Source: Exophiala sp. HKRS030
Lineage: Eukaryota; Ascomycota; Eurotiomycetes; Chaetothyriales; Herpotrichiellaceae
Direction: 5' to 3'
NCBI GenBank assembly: GCA_023897205.1
Contig: JAHWDD010000004.1
Span: 2,480,001 to 2,544,000, forward strand
Length of the DNA: 64,000 nucleotides
The notes below the pieces were generated by a model, which was not told the origin of the DNA, ran no database searches, and was given only the letters and a program-made list of their open reading frames with translations. Below are positions 10,770 through 21,853 of this stretch, one piece after another. The first letter of the stretch is position 1. Every line of letters starts with the position of its first letter. The position numbers and the translations under genes are program-made.

Positions 10770-12082
10770 TCACTGTCGAGACCAACCACCGAGTATGTCT
10801 CGACTACTAAACATGCTCGCCTTGAGCTTGTACTCGTTCCCACTCGAGATGTCGAGATAAGTGTAGGCGTCGGATTTGTAGTAAATGGCCCTGGCCTCCG
10901 CGGCGTCGCCACCGCCACCGCCGTTCAACAGTCCAAGTTTCTTCAAGCCCAAAAGGACACGCTTGACGTCTTCCTTGTCTGCAAAGTCATGCGTGTAGAC
11001 GCAGATCAACCTCGACCCCTCTTTGTCTTTGACGCCGGCACTTTCGGGGTCAGGGCTCGTGGCCACTTTCGCGCCGATACCCAGTGTCCCTTCCAAAGTG
11101 CCCTGCGCGACGAGTGACCACACTCGGTCGACATCCTCGGAAGACGGGAAGAGCATCCATTTGCCCGTGGTGATGTTGCTGTCTCGCGCGAGGTCGCGGA
11201 CACCCGAGTCGAGACGTTCTCGCTCCGGTCGGAGGAGACGAGTGATGGTCCCGGCTGCTTTCCCCGGGTTTTGGGACTCGACCTGCTCTTTGGTCGAGAG
11301 GAAATCCTCGAGTAAGCGGGTTCCCAATTGGCGGAACGTCGCGACGTCGGCAGCTTCCGTGAAGACTTTGCCGGACGGGGTCTTTCCGAGTGGCGGATAA
11401 GGGTTCGCAATGTAGATCCAGTGGCCGCGGGACGACGGGGTCTGAGACGGCGGGAGGCGGTCGAGGAAGTCTGTGAGGGATTCCGAGAGTTGCTTGGCTA
11501 GTTCCATGCCTTCGTAGAAGTTGTGTGGTCTCGATGTGCTTGCCGAAGTTGCTTCACTTTCCATCTTTGTTTGCTCCGAGGCATCAGGCGCAGCGGTGGG
11601 TTCATCGATGTCCATTCGTCCACCATCGTCGAGCATTACGCGGTCGCCACCTTCTTGCTTGATCTTTGAATCACTTGCTGCGTCTTCAAGTTTCATGACG
11701 GGTAAGTTCGCGCTGGATTTTGGCTGTTGTTCTTCTTCCTTGACTCGAACTTCATCTGCTTCCTTCTGCTGAGCCTGTTTGGCCTTTTCGGCTTTGACTT
11801 GGATATTCCAATCTTGAACTTTCCAGTAATTTCGGGGATCGTACGATGCAGCAAGCTTGTTGTAGTATGCCTTGGTAGCCGCGTCACCTGTTTCGGATCT
11901 TAACAAACCATCGCAGGGAGTGAATGGCAGTTATCTTCTAATCTTGGCTGAACACGATGCAAAAAAAAAAAGAAAAACTTACCATGGAAATCTGATTCCT
12001 CGCTGAAAAGATCATCCGGTACTTGTATCCATTTCTCTTTTGGGGTGGTTAGGAAATCTGACAAGGTACCTGGAACAGGCAT
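10770..12082 (-). CDS. DUF1917 (BLES03/C11orf68-like) protein
   Basis: Two exons on the minus strand, 12082-11983 and 11887-10770, with a 95-nt intron (GTAAGT..AACAG); 405 aa. Exon 1 encodes MPVPGTLSDFLTTPKEKWIQVP, and the splice restores HG|DAATKAYYNK. After a Lys/Glu/Gln-rich linker (about 70-160) comes the conserved domain: GHWIYIANPYP, then TGKWMLF, EDVDRVWSLVAQGTLEG..GIGAKVAT, and a C-terminal YTYLDI..GNEYKL plus SSRDILGG. These blocks match the DUF1917 family, whose structure I recall as eIF4E-like; its biochemical role is not established. The intron has a long poly-pyrimidine run just after the donor. Family assignment good, function unknown. Confidence 0.8.
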
Positions 12083-12638
12083 TTTTGCGTGTGCTCAGCA
12101 GAGACCTTTTGCAGATGAGATGGAAAGGTCGTCTACATGGCGGAAAACAAGACCAAAACCCGGATACCCTAAGGATACAAAACGATTTGCGTATGTTGGT
12201 GAGCTTTCTTTTCAGAAGCCGTTTGTGTAAGCGTGTTGGAAAGTGGAAGTGAGAGAGAGAAATTGGATGTTGTTGTTGGGCTTGATGACCGACCAGGATG
12301 ATCGTGACGAGGCTGAAACACTAGATTCCGAACCAGTCTCAAGGCAGACAAACACCGATTCAAAGCCAAGGACCACAACACGACAACGAGGAGAGATAGA
12401 GAGATGGATCACAAAGAAAAGCCTGTTTCTTTTTTCTGTGCTCTTGTACTGTTGGCCATACAAATCTAGCTCTCAGAATTATAAGGAGCGATCATTTTCC
12501 AGTATTGATATCAACATTCGGCCCCATGATAGGCCTCAGGGTTCGGACCTTTCGTTAATTACTTTACTCGGTGTAATAAATCTAAACATATACAAAACAA
12601 AGCATGGGCGCCCGCATTCTCCTCTCTCCTCTCGTCTC
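12083..12638. other. intergenic region
   Basis: Promoter side of the DUF1917 gene and 3' flank of the secreted-protein gene. Nothing else recognised. Confidence 0.5.
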
Positions 12639-13893
12639 TCAGGCATAATATGTACAGCTCAACTCCCCAACGACCAAGGTCTTGCCGGACCCGCAGGCCC
12701 AGAACTCCACGGTGTAGGTCTTGTCCTTGGTGACAAACAATGACAAGCTCGCCTCTTCGTAGTCTCCTTCGGCTTGAGGCCCCAACGCACGACTGTTGGT
12801 GATTGACGACGACCCATCCTCGGCCGTCAGACTCAGACCCGTAGACGCGTTCGGGTAGTTCCGAGAGTCAAAGTCCGGAGCCCGAGTCTTTGCGACACAC
12901 TCGTAGACCGCCTTGGTGTAGAGCGGGGTCCACGATCCCTTCATGTGCACACACGTGTCTGGGGACGCATCCTTCAGATACACAATGGTCATGGATGGTG
13001 CATCATCGGCTCCGGAACTGGCATCGTGGGGGAAGGTCAAGGCCCCAGAGACCGCGGAAGTCGTCTCGTCGATGGTCAAATCACCCAGCGGGCTGAATAT
13101 GTGTCGATCGACGAGCGAAGGTGACGGTGCTGGGACAACGTATCTGTCTGTCGACGTCGGTGCCTGGGTCGCCAGTGAAGATATCGAGGACTGATAGACG
13201 GTGCTCAACGTCGTCGTGAGGACGGAGGAAAATGGTACAAAAAAGGACGCAGGAGGAGCCATCGTAGAAAAGGGGCTCGCCGTGGGTGTCGTGAGGAAGC
13301 TCGACTGAGCCGCGTGGACCGGGTCAGGGATACTCCTATCCTTGTCCATGCCAATGGGTACTTGAGGTGGTGCGTACAGAGGAGACAGACGACCACTCGA
13401 TGCAATCAGAGAGAGATCCGTCGGTTGTTGTCGTTGTCGTTGGGCTTGGGATTCCAAGGATACTGTCACCATCTTGACCGACGGTGTACATATGCCAGCA
13501 CTTTTGCTGTTTGTGACTGTCTCGGTCACCGTCACCACCGCGGGGGGTTTCATCTGCGGCATGAATTGTGTCGTGGTAGTACCAAACAACGAGCAACCCA
13601 TGCTAATCTCTGCTCGATAAGCCTCGCAGTTCGTGCCGAATTGATACAAAAAGTCCTTTGAGTTGGCATTGTGGTTTCTGAACTCTGTACAAAATGCGTC
13701 TGAAAGTGATACATCATCGAGAAGCCTGGTGTACAGGCTTCTGAGGTTGCTGAGCGAAAGTCAGCGAGGCCTACTCCCACTGAAAATGAAAAAAAGGGCC
13801 AGGAGCCGGAAAAAAGACTTACCAGGCGACCTGCGCCTGACCAAGGCTCAACAGAGCCAAAGAGAAACAGAGAGACAGATAGATGCTGTACAT
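12639..13893 (-). CDS. secreted Ser/Thr-rich protein of unknown function
   Basis: Two exons, 13893-13823 and 13749-12639, with a 73-nt intron (GTAAGT..GCTCAG); 393 aa. Exon 1 supplies a clear signal peptide (MYSIYLSLCFSLALLSLGQA, cleavage likely after QA or AQA). The mature N-terminus carries cysteines spaced through ACNLRSL, DAFCTEF, GTNCEAY and MGCSLF, a compact disulphide-like module. The centre (about 90-260) is a Ser/Thr/Pro linker likely to be O-glycosylated, and the C-terminal third is a separate domain with five Cys ending in ELSCTYYA. No GPI signal or transmembrane tail is visible, so it is probably released or wall-associated. I do not recognise the family; an adhesin or wall protein would be a guess. 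The start is set by the signal peptide and an in-frame splice. Confidence 0.7.
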
Positions 13894-15001
13894 TTTGGAC
13901 TTGCTATGAAGACACGAGAAGATACGAGTAAGACAGAAGAAGAGGATGGCGGTGACAAAGGCAAAGAAACGAAAAAAGTCACATCCTTACAGGAGGAGTT
14001 TGTCGAGTTCAAGTACTACTACTGTACCTCCTCCTGCATCCGCGTTCATTCACCAGCCTCTCGAGACTTTTGAGCCAGACTTTCAAAAAACCCGGTCTAT
14101 GCGTTACCTACGGAGTAACAGGACCGTGTCTTGAGGAGTAGAACGCATCGCCATTGGTCTGAAGATGACGTTGAACGCGGATGTGGCTAACGTGGCCGGC
14201 TGTCGAAGCCCGTCCCTGCCAGAGACCAGAGCTTTCACAAGAAATTGGACACAGCTCTGACAGCAACCGAGACATGATGGATCAAAGACGCGGGCAGCGA
14301 ACAACGGCTAGATCTGAAGAATCTCTAGTAGAATCTTCGCGCGTCTGTTCGAGGGGGAGAGCGCGACAGGTTGAAAGGTTGAAAGGATCTTGACAGACAA
14401 ACTGACATCTTTGACACGCTCCTGTTTTTTAGAGCCCCAGCGGCTCCAAAGAGAGGACTTGCACGTGACGAGGCTGAAGATCTGGAACGTCAGCCCATGG
14501 ACCGAGTAACCTACCAAGGAAGAGAATTGGGAATCTATCGAGGTCGAGAGTCGATGTGTATTGACTAGACTCATGTTTCTCAGTTTACGCTGTGGTTATA
14601 ACAGGATGAAACAACCTTGACGCCGTTGTTTGCACCCTCAAAAGGTGATGCGAGTAGGCGAACCCAACATCAAAACTCAGCCTTGTCTCCATTGAAAATT
14701 TGTTCTGTATTCAACATAGCATTTCCAACGCCCATACACATATGTTGTAAGGGAACCTATTTGATTGCACCAAGCTGCCGTGCGTAGGTATGTCTCGGTA
14801 ACCACGTGATATGAACGCTCATGCTGCATTGCAGTGAATCAATCATATTGCCGGCGAGCATTCACAGTATTCAATATGGCGTTCTGCCGCCTCCGGTTGA
14901 ATTGAAATCCTCATGTGCCAGTAATCACCTCACTCTTTACAAGAACGGGGTGAGCGTTGTTGACACGCTCCCAAAATCTCAGTAAGTCCTGTAACGCGGC
15001 G
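13894..15001. other. divergent intergenic region with one TACGGAGTA
   Basis: Between the secreted-protein gene and DPH7. Holds one exact TACGGAGTA at 14109-14117. No gene seen. Confidence 0.55.
14109..14117 (+). repeat. recurring 9-mer TACGGAGTA
   Basis: One of eight exact copies (either strand) in this window; all lie outside intact coding sequence. Others are at 23819, 23826, 40224, 41450, 58157, 60739 and 60892. Confidence 0.8.
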
Positions 15002-16672
15002 ATGAATGGAGATCTATCTACCTCTGCATCAGTCCTTCTCTTCTTGTCAATCTACACCATGCCTCCACGACGCTCTCTAAACGACCTTATGCAGGCCGCC
15101 CGGAGCAATCTTGAACGGCACCATCGCTCGCGACGAGATCAGCAGCAGTACACCCTCACTCGTTCGCATCTTCCCCGTACTGCTGCATTCCTCGACAAAA
15201 TGTCATCGTCGTCACCAGAAATTCCCTACACGACCCGCACGGCCGACCAAGAAATCGACACTGTGGCCATCTGCCCTACCAACCCGGAGTACATGATCAT
15301 AGGGACCTATTCGCTCCTCAAGCCCGACGCGCCACGGTCGTATCCTTCCCAGACACGACAAGGCAGCATTCAGGTTCTCATGGTGGCTTCCGACTTCCGT
15401 CCCAGATATGCCGGCATGCTTCCACCGCATCTCGATCGCATGGCGTTTCCAGAGGCAATAGTAGACATTCACTTCCATCCCTCCGATGGCACGCTCTTTG
15501 GCGCCGCAACCTCGACCGGCAAAGTTCACCTCTTCCGCTTCATCAAACACGGGGATGTTCTCGGTAGGCGTGTCATCACCAAACTGCTTCCACTTGGCAG
15601 CGTGATCGTATCTGACCTCGACGAGCACGGTCTGGCACCCCTGGTCACGCAGTTCACTTGGTTTCCCGGCGTCCACACAAAGGGCGTACTCGGCATAAGT
15701 GATGTTCAAGATATTTGCTTCGCGGCGGTGACATCGTTCGGCGAGACCAAATTGGTCCGCACTTCCGTTCCGCGCATCAAGGATCTATATGACCAGCGTG
15801 TGGGCCAGGATCTGGAGTTCCCCCCGGCTTCGATCACCGACATACACAAGCACGAACTCGAGGCCTGGACGGTGGCGAGTTTCGTGCTACCAAACTCACA
15901 AGACACGATCAAAGGCACCGTGACACACATGATCTTGAGTGGAGGGGATGATAGTGCGCTTATCGCATCGGCAATGAACTTGCCACCCGGTGTAATGCCC
16001 GAGCAGACGTCGGCATCAATCTCACCATCGGATACCGACGAACTCACTGCGATGCAGCTGTGGAAGGACAGACGGAATCACACGGCCGGCGTCGTGGCCA
16101 TCCTCCCTCTTCCCCTTCTTACGACGTTGATCAGCAAGGCCGACCCTTCGTCGCAACACCGCGCCTTCATCCCCTTGGTCACGGGAAGCTACGACGAGCG
16201 CCTTCGAGTTTTCGAGATCGATCCTGCCACGCGTCGTGCCATGTTCGTCACGGAAACAAGTCTCGGAGGTGGCGTTTGGAGACTGAAGGTGCTAGACCAG
16301 TACACCACCCTCGCTAGGGGAAGCAACCAGCAGCAGCATCTACAGTACCATACCCTGATCCTGGTATCGTTGATGCATGGAGGCGCCGCCGTCCTCCGAT
16401 TGACGTACACTCCAAACGCCTCTGAGACGTGGACGATAGAGGTTCTGACGACATTCCGAGCCGGACATGAGAGCATGGTCTACTGCTGCGATGCAATTCT
16501 CGAACCGATGACCGAGGACGACGGGCCAAGTTCAATCGCCGAACACACGGCACCTTCATATACGATCGTCAGCACCAGCTTCTATGACATGAAGATTTGC
16601 ACCTGGAGGTTTGTCGACCATTTCAAGGCACAGCACTCCCAAGCTCGGGGATTGGCCAATGTTCAAAGTTGA
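15002..16672 (+). CDS. DPH7: diphthine methylesterase, WD-repeat protein (Dph7)
   Basis: Single-exon ORF; from the first in-frame ATG (15002) it is 556 aa, but ATGs at 15060 and 15199 are also possible, and the conserved domain starts only at ADQEIDTVAICP. WD-type blades are visible: AIVDIHFHPSDGTLFGAATSTGKVHLF, THMILSGGDDSALI, VTGSYDERLRVFE and a final VSTSFYDMKICTWRF. The signatures GSYDE..R.F and SLGGGVWRLK match Dph7/Rrt2 (WDR85), which demethylates diphthine methyl ester so that diphthamide synthesis on translation elongation factor 2 can finish. The N-terminal extension of up to 65 residues is Arg-rich and poorly supported. Neighbouring RPN12 is convergent, 291 nt away, with nothing notable between. 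The family call is strong; the start is not. Confidence 0.85.
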   Translation: MNGDLSTSASVLLFLSIYTMPPRRSLNDLMQAARSNLERHHRSRRDQQQYTLTRSHLPRTAAFLDKMSSSSPEIPYTTRTADQEIDTVAICPTNPEYMIIGTYSLLKPDAPRSYPSQTRQGSIQVLMVASDFRPRYAGMLPPHLDRMAFPEAIVDIHFHPSDGTLFGAATSTGKVHLFRFIKHGDVLGRRVITKLLPLGSVIVSDLDEHGLAPLVTQFTWFPGVHTKGVLGISDVQDICFAAVTSFGETKLVRTSVPRIKDLYDQRVGQDLEFPPASITDIHKHELEAWTVASFVLPNSQDTIKGTVTHMILSGGDDSALIASAMNLPPGVMPEQTSASISPSDTDELTAMQLWKDRRNHTAGVVAILPLPLLTTLISKADPSSQHRAFIPLVTGSYDERLRVFEIDPATRRAMFVTETSLGGGVWRLKVLDQYTTLARGSNQQQHLQYHTLILVSLMHGGAAVLRLTYTPNASETWTIEVLTTFRAGHESMVYCCDAILEPMTEDDGPSSIAEHTAPSYTIVSTSFYDMKICTWRFVDHFKAQHSQARGLANVQS

Positions 16673-16963
16673 GTAAACGTACCCGCCGTTACGGTCACAA
16701 CGGGCATGATTGAAGATGTACATTCACAAGGGCGCAACATTCGCACGCTAGATAGACAGTTGTTGGAATCATCAACTCATAATTGTGGTAATAGAATGTT
16801 TTGGAGAAAAAGGCGATCGGACAGTCGGCCAAAAAAGTGCCATCAAAATGCCTTATTTGTGTATGCGCATGCTGTTTCGCCTTGTTCCTAGTAGCTTTCC
16901 GCGCGCTCTATGAGTACAAAATATTGCATGCCTTTTGATCGATGGCAAAACAACATTCCAGGT

Positions 16964-17854
16964 CTAGACAATCATCTCTAATTCGCGAGCATATCCAACC
17001 ATGTGATTGATCACTTCCTTCTGGTCTCCATCTTCCTCCTTCTTTGCATCCTCCAACCCAGGGAAGTATATCCGACCTTCTTCCAGACTCCAGCCCTGTT
17101 CACTCGCAAAGTCCATGACCGCACCTTCGGAATCGAGGAAGAGGAGGTTCTTGGCCGAAGCAATAGGGAGCGAGGGATATGACCGAGCAGCACAGGAGGC
17201 AATCTCGAGTCGGATGGTGTTGATCAAGATCTATTTTCGGGGGGGGTTGTCAGATATATCACACAAGACGACATGCATGTGGCTTCTACTCACGTCAGAA
17301 AACAGGGCAAACTCCTCTCCGGGCACATCTCGGCCGTTTGTTTTCCTCCACACCTGATCATAGCTGCCCTCCATGAGACTTCGTTCCAGTTCGATTGGGT
17401 ATTTGATGTATTGGTCTTCTTCCACCCTCGATGCATCGTTGGGGTCTTCCGCCACAATCAAGGACTCGAGGAGGGTATGGAACCCGGCATAGTCACCTTG
17501 ACTTAACAGTAGAAGCAGGTAAAGTCCGGTGATTTTGGACCTGCTTTGGGAAGGGCTAGATTGAAGGCCGGGGAAGTCGTAGAACGGCTGGAGTTGTGAG
17601 TAGTATCGGATGAAGGAGTCAGGGTCTCGCGAGCGTATCGACAGGAGAGCACCGGCCTCGAGTATGGAGCGAGCTGTCGCTAGGGTCGAAACGGCCGTCT
17701 GCTGGGAGGGTATCAGTGCGTTCTGTTGCAGGAGAGCCAACTTCGCTTTCTGGAGTAGTGACTGGGCTTGTGAAGGGTCACCATGGCTTAACGACTGCTG
17801 GAGAGAGTGCAGGATCGGGTCAAGAGATGTGTTATGGCCTGGAGCTGCAGGCAT
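16964..17854 (-). CDS. RPN12: 26S proteasome regulatory subunit Rpn12
   Basis: Two exons, 17854-17294 and 17230-16964, with a 63-nt intron (GTGAGT..AAATAG); 275 aa. The splice joins EFALFSD to ILINTIRLEIASCAARSY, preserving the CSN8/PSMD8 helical domain. Recognisable blocks are LATARSILEAGALLSIR, DPDSFIRYYSQLQPFY, GLYLLLLLSQGDYAGFHTLLE and PIELERSLMEGSYDQVW, then AKNLLFLDSEG and the C-terminal helix ending YARELEMIV. Rpn12 completes assembly of the proteasome lid onto the base. The length matches the fungal family (about 270 aa). The ATG at 17854 begins MPAAPGHNTSLD. Confidence 0.93.
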
Positions 17855-18311
17855 GGTGAGGGTTGTTCTCTGGATGGCGTAAACGGGTAGATGATGGGGG
17901 CGTGAGAAGAGATGTCGACGAAAAAGGGTGTGTTTTCAACAGCGGATTTGATGAAGTACTGGCCAGCGCAAAGTCAATCTTCGACTGACAGGGTGACGAT
18001 TTGTGGTTGACTGTGAATCGGAGTGTTCTTTGTAAACAACTTACACAATCGACCTACGCATTCGCCAGAGCCTCACGACATGATTGCGAATCAGAAGCCA
18101 GCCTGGCGCGCCAAGCATTACCCTGCCGCTTTACAGGTCCTGCGGGAAACCATTCAAGGCTGGCAAAGGCAAGGCTGACAAGGCTGAGCATAGAAACACT
18201 GGCACTTTAGGTACACTCATGTATTAGTAGCGATTGAGTAAAATAGCTAGTTCTGATGGTGGTGAGATCGTAATATGTACTCTATTCACAAAAATTTCCC
18301 TTTGTAGATCA
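17855..18311. other. intergenic region
   Basis: Upstream of RPN12 and downstream of the Zn2Cys6 gene. A short aaggctggcaaaggcaaggc repeat-like stretch lies near 18157-18187. No gene seen. Confidence 0.5.
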
Positions 18312-20527
18312 TCATCCCATACGGGGCACCTTATGCGACGGGTCTCGACCCTGTGTTACGGTTTCAGAGACCGTAAATCTCGAATCGAGGTCAGCAAACA
18401 GATTATCCCATTCTGGCATATCCATGTTTGGCCCCAGTTCGACGTAGTCCGTCCAAATAGCATCAAAATCAGACAAATAATTACGTCCTGTGTCCTGTGC
18501 TGGAAAGAAATTCTGTAGTAGCTCAACATCGGGAGCTGCTAACCCGGGTGCGTTCTGCGCATCGGGTTGTTTGATCTCGGTTTTTGAGGCTGCTTCTGGG
18601 GGTAAGTGGTGCAGATGAACCTTGTGCTTGCGCAAGATGTCCATGAGAGAGTTAAGAAACTCCCTTGCCAGACTCGACTGGCCTGCAGCCTCCTCCAGAA
18701 TTGCGCAGGCTTCTCTGACCTCAGCTTTTCGTTTGTCATCGTCACCTTCATTTTTGTTGAAACACAGGTCCATGACCAATACAATAGTCGCCATGAAGAC
18801 ATGGTAGACTACTCCAGTCATCTTGACGTTAGCAAGCAAGACGGAGTCGAACTCCTTCTCGACCAGTCTTTTGAGATGAATGACACACCTCGCCGAGGAG
18901 AGTGATATCTCGCGCGAATATGTGTAGTGACTCTCGACTGAACGGCGTATGAGGAAAGGTTGATGTAATTTGCAACGTCGAGTCCGGGCTATCATCCCAA
19001 GGGCGTAGCGCTGGATATTGATGTTTGGATTGTCGCGCATGATTCCCTCTGTTTCACGTCGGCTTTTGTCGTCGATTTTGAAGAAAATGGGTAGGTCGTC
19101 CAAGAATGCTTCAAACTTGCCATCTAGTTCAATGATTTGCTGGTAATCCAGGCTCGTCAAAGACACATTGAACATGGGCATGACATCGACAACGCAACGG
19201 CATATGTCAGCAAGTTTTATACGCTGTATGTAGTATGACATGGTCGTTGGCTCCGATGAGGGTCGTTCAACTAGAGGACGGCGATACATAAGATCGCTGT
19301 CATTGATATTGAGCGGCATATTGACCCTAAAGTGCCTGGGCTGGATAAAATACGTGCCTTCTTGAGGCCCTCCACTGAGACCTAAAAGCCTATCACAACA
19401 TTAAAATTCGGCGCTTCCAAACAAGTGGATATATGCACTTACCAATCAGTAGCGACAACATGCCACCAGACACGGCGCTGAATCTCAATGTCAACAGGAT
19501 CAGCCGCTTTGGGCGAGTTTGACGACTGGCTAGGGGTAGCGTCGAGTTTATGCAGGCCCATGTCGCGCGCAGTCGAGATGGCACCTGCAAACAAACGACG
19601 TGATCTCGCAGAAAATCCCTCGACATGATAAAGCAGAAAGGCCATAAGAATAGCCGCTTGAATTTCTTCCAGCCCGCCAGCCGCCGTACGTCGAGAGAAT
19701 TCCATGACCTCTAGAGCCGAGTTCGCCCATACTAATGAGGCATGGGCTGCGCTAGATGGTGGAAACTGAGCGATTCTGTCACAAGAGAAGTGGGAGAACA
19801 TGGCTGCTGAGCTCGCGAAAACAGTCAGGAGAAGGGCAAGTTGTCCGTAGGCGATGGACAGCCGTTGATGCAGATTTGCATAGAGCTTCTCCATAACAGT
19901 GCGTAAATGAGGCACGAAGAGAACATGTTGAAGTTCGTCTACATGTTTGACATAATAGTCCAGGAGCATGCTAGCTTCATCCTTCGGGGGGAGCATGACC
20001 GACTTCAGGGGAGTTTGATAGTTGGGTCGCTTTGTAGTGACTCCTTGGGTAATACCAGGAGTATTCGCCATTTGTTTGGTCGTCAGAATCTGGAATTCGA
20101 TATCGCTGGCTCCAGCCGTGGGCCAATGCACCTCCCTGGTGCCTGCCTCTTCTAAGTTGTGAAGTGCTTCCTCATACTCGGAAGCCGGAGAGAGACAGGC
20201 GAGAGTCGAACTTGGCCTCGAAGGAGGCCCGCTCGGAGCGTCTCTCGGAAGTGGTGGATCTTGTTTAGGGGTCCCCATGACAATGTCTTCGAGCCTTTTT
20301 AGCCTGGCCAGAACAGACAGATTGTTATCAGATTCAGCTGAGATCGACACATTCTCACGACGCGATTGAACCTGGCCATTGCAAGGCAACCCTCTGGTCG
20401 CGCAGTTGGAACAAGGCTGCTGACGATCGCATTTTAACTTTTTAGACCTGCAAAACTGGCAGGAGACTGGGTCTTGTCTGGGTCTTTTCAATGGGTTTGC
20501 CGTACGTGTCGGCACTTCTGGTGGCAT
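18312..20527 (-). CDS. Zn2Cys6 fungal transcription factor
   Basis: Two exons, 20527-19443 and 19389-18312, with a 53-nt intron (GTAAGT..GATAG); 720 aa. Residues 23-49 form a binuclear zinc cluster, C-x2-C-x6-C-x5-C-x2-C-x6-C (CQFCRSKKLKC then CSNCATRGLPC), preceded by a basic KRPRQ. A short coiled dimerisation segment follows (LARLKRLEDIV). The middle-homology region (Fungal_trans) runs roughly 190-480: LLDYYVKHVDELQHVLFVPHLR, DMGLHKLD and RRVWWHVVATDW, which the intron cuts at the Trp, then LLGLSGGPQEGTY. The target genes are unknown; no metabolic cluster is adjacent. Similar proteins regulate carbon, amino-acid or drug-response genes. The fused model is a normal length for the family. Confidence 0.87.
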
Positions 20528-21853
20528 TGTTCAGATCACTCGCTGAAGTCGCGAATATATCTCTGGATCTGACGGCTGAAGGCCTGCAATCCAAATTCTT
20601 CGGAACGTGGTCAGCTGATCATTGCGACGATAGAGGAGGATCAGATAATGATGATGGAGGGGATTGATCTCTTGAATTCGAGTAAGATTGCCAGAGGGAA
20701 TACTGTATGATAGATGGCATTTTTCAACAGTGAATATATCCGTCTGTTGAAGTTATCAGTGACATTATGCCCTTGTCATTTCACTGTCTTCTGGTATTTT
20801 GGTAAACAATCGTGTAGACGGCGTTGTCATTTGAACTCGCAATTGCTAGGAATGGCTATCAAGGCCCAGACTACGAGATCAGGCAACGATTCAGCGGGAT
20901 CCATTCACCATAATGACAAACCAGCAGCATTCAGTACTTCTCTACAGAACAAAGTTCCCTCTATTCTGATCAATCAGACTTTTGATAGCTATATGTTTTC
21001 CTCAAACCACGGAGAGAGCAATAAAGGAACCGTACAAGGGATTTACCTATCTCGAAAGTCTACTTACACGGGGAACCTCCATACCATAACACAATATGAC
21101 CAGCGCGAGTGCTTGAAGTTGCAGCGAATTTATCTATCATGGGCGGCATTACGTTGATAGTATGTAGGTGACTGTCATTGTACGAAATTTCAGTATTTTG
21201 TCTTGCGCGACAGTATCAGGTGCACACAGCCTTGGAGAATGCTACACCTAAGATATATATTTGCCTCACACTCGCGGGACGACCAAGGTCACCAAGAAGA
21301 AATTTCCGTTTTCGTACCCATCTCCTACTCAAAGCAGAAGGGAGACTCCTTTTTGGTCGCTCAACATGGAAATTCAGGAGGTATACTTCCGTCAATATCA
21401 ACAAACCAGCAAACGAGGAATGTTGCAGGTCCTAAGATGCCCTCCAGTTATGTTGACTCGCGTGGATGAGGAGCCAGACCACCTACAATGAATGACTTCA
21501 CTTTGACGCCATTGCAAATGGAGGCGCTTAATCTCTGGCCAGAATCATGTAGGAAATGAATTTCCGGGGCACCGTGATCAACAGACCACCTGCCTATTTG
21601 ACCGAATTGATCAAGAGAGGAACAAAATCATTCACTGCTCGTAGAAGTGAACTTCCGTCCTTCGGCCAAATATTCGTAAGTTGCATCTCCATGAACGCCT
21701 CGGGCTGGGTGAAATGTCCAAATGATGTGTTGACTTGTACTTGATGCAGGTTTGGGTTCTACACAGCTGCAAACTGCAGGTTTATGTCGAGAGTTTTCGG
21801 AATGGGTTGTCAGTGGCAAAGATATCCAGGAGGATTGGTTTGAGTTTTCCTGG
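20528..21853. other. intergenic region with weak open frames
   Basis: Upstream of the Zn2Cys6 gene and 3' of the LAA2-like gene. The plus strand has an open frame (ATG 20729-21157) and a patch near 21290-21390, but neither shows a recognisable motif, splice pattern or partner exon. I do not call a gene. Confidence 0.4.

Noticed and set aside
20714..21157. 147-aa open frame downstream of the Zn2Cys6 gene
   Set aside because: No recognisable motif, weak ATG context and no supporting exons; consistent with chance in a 1.3-kb non-coding stretch.
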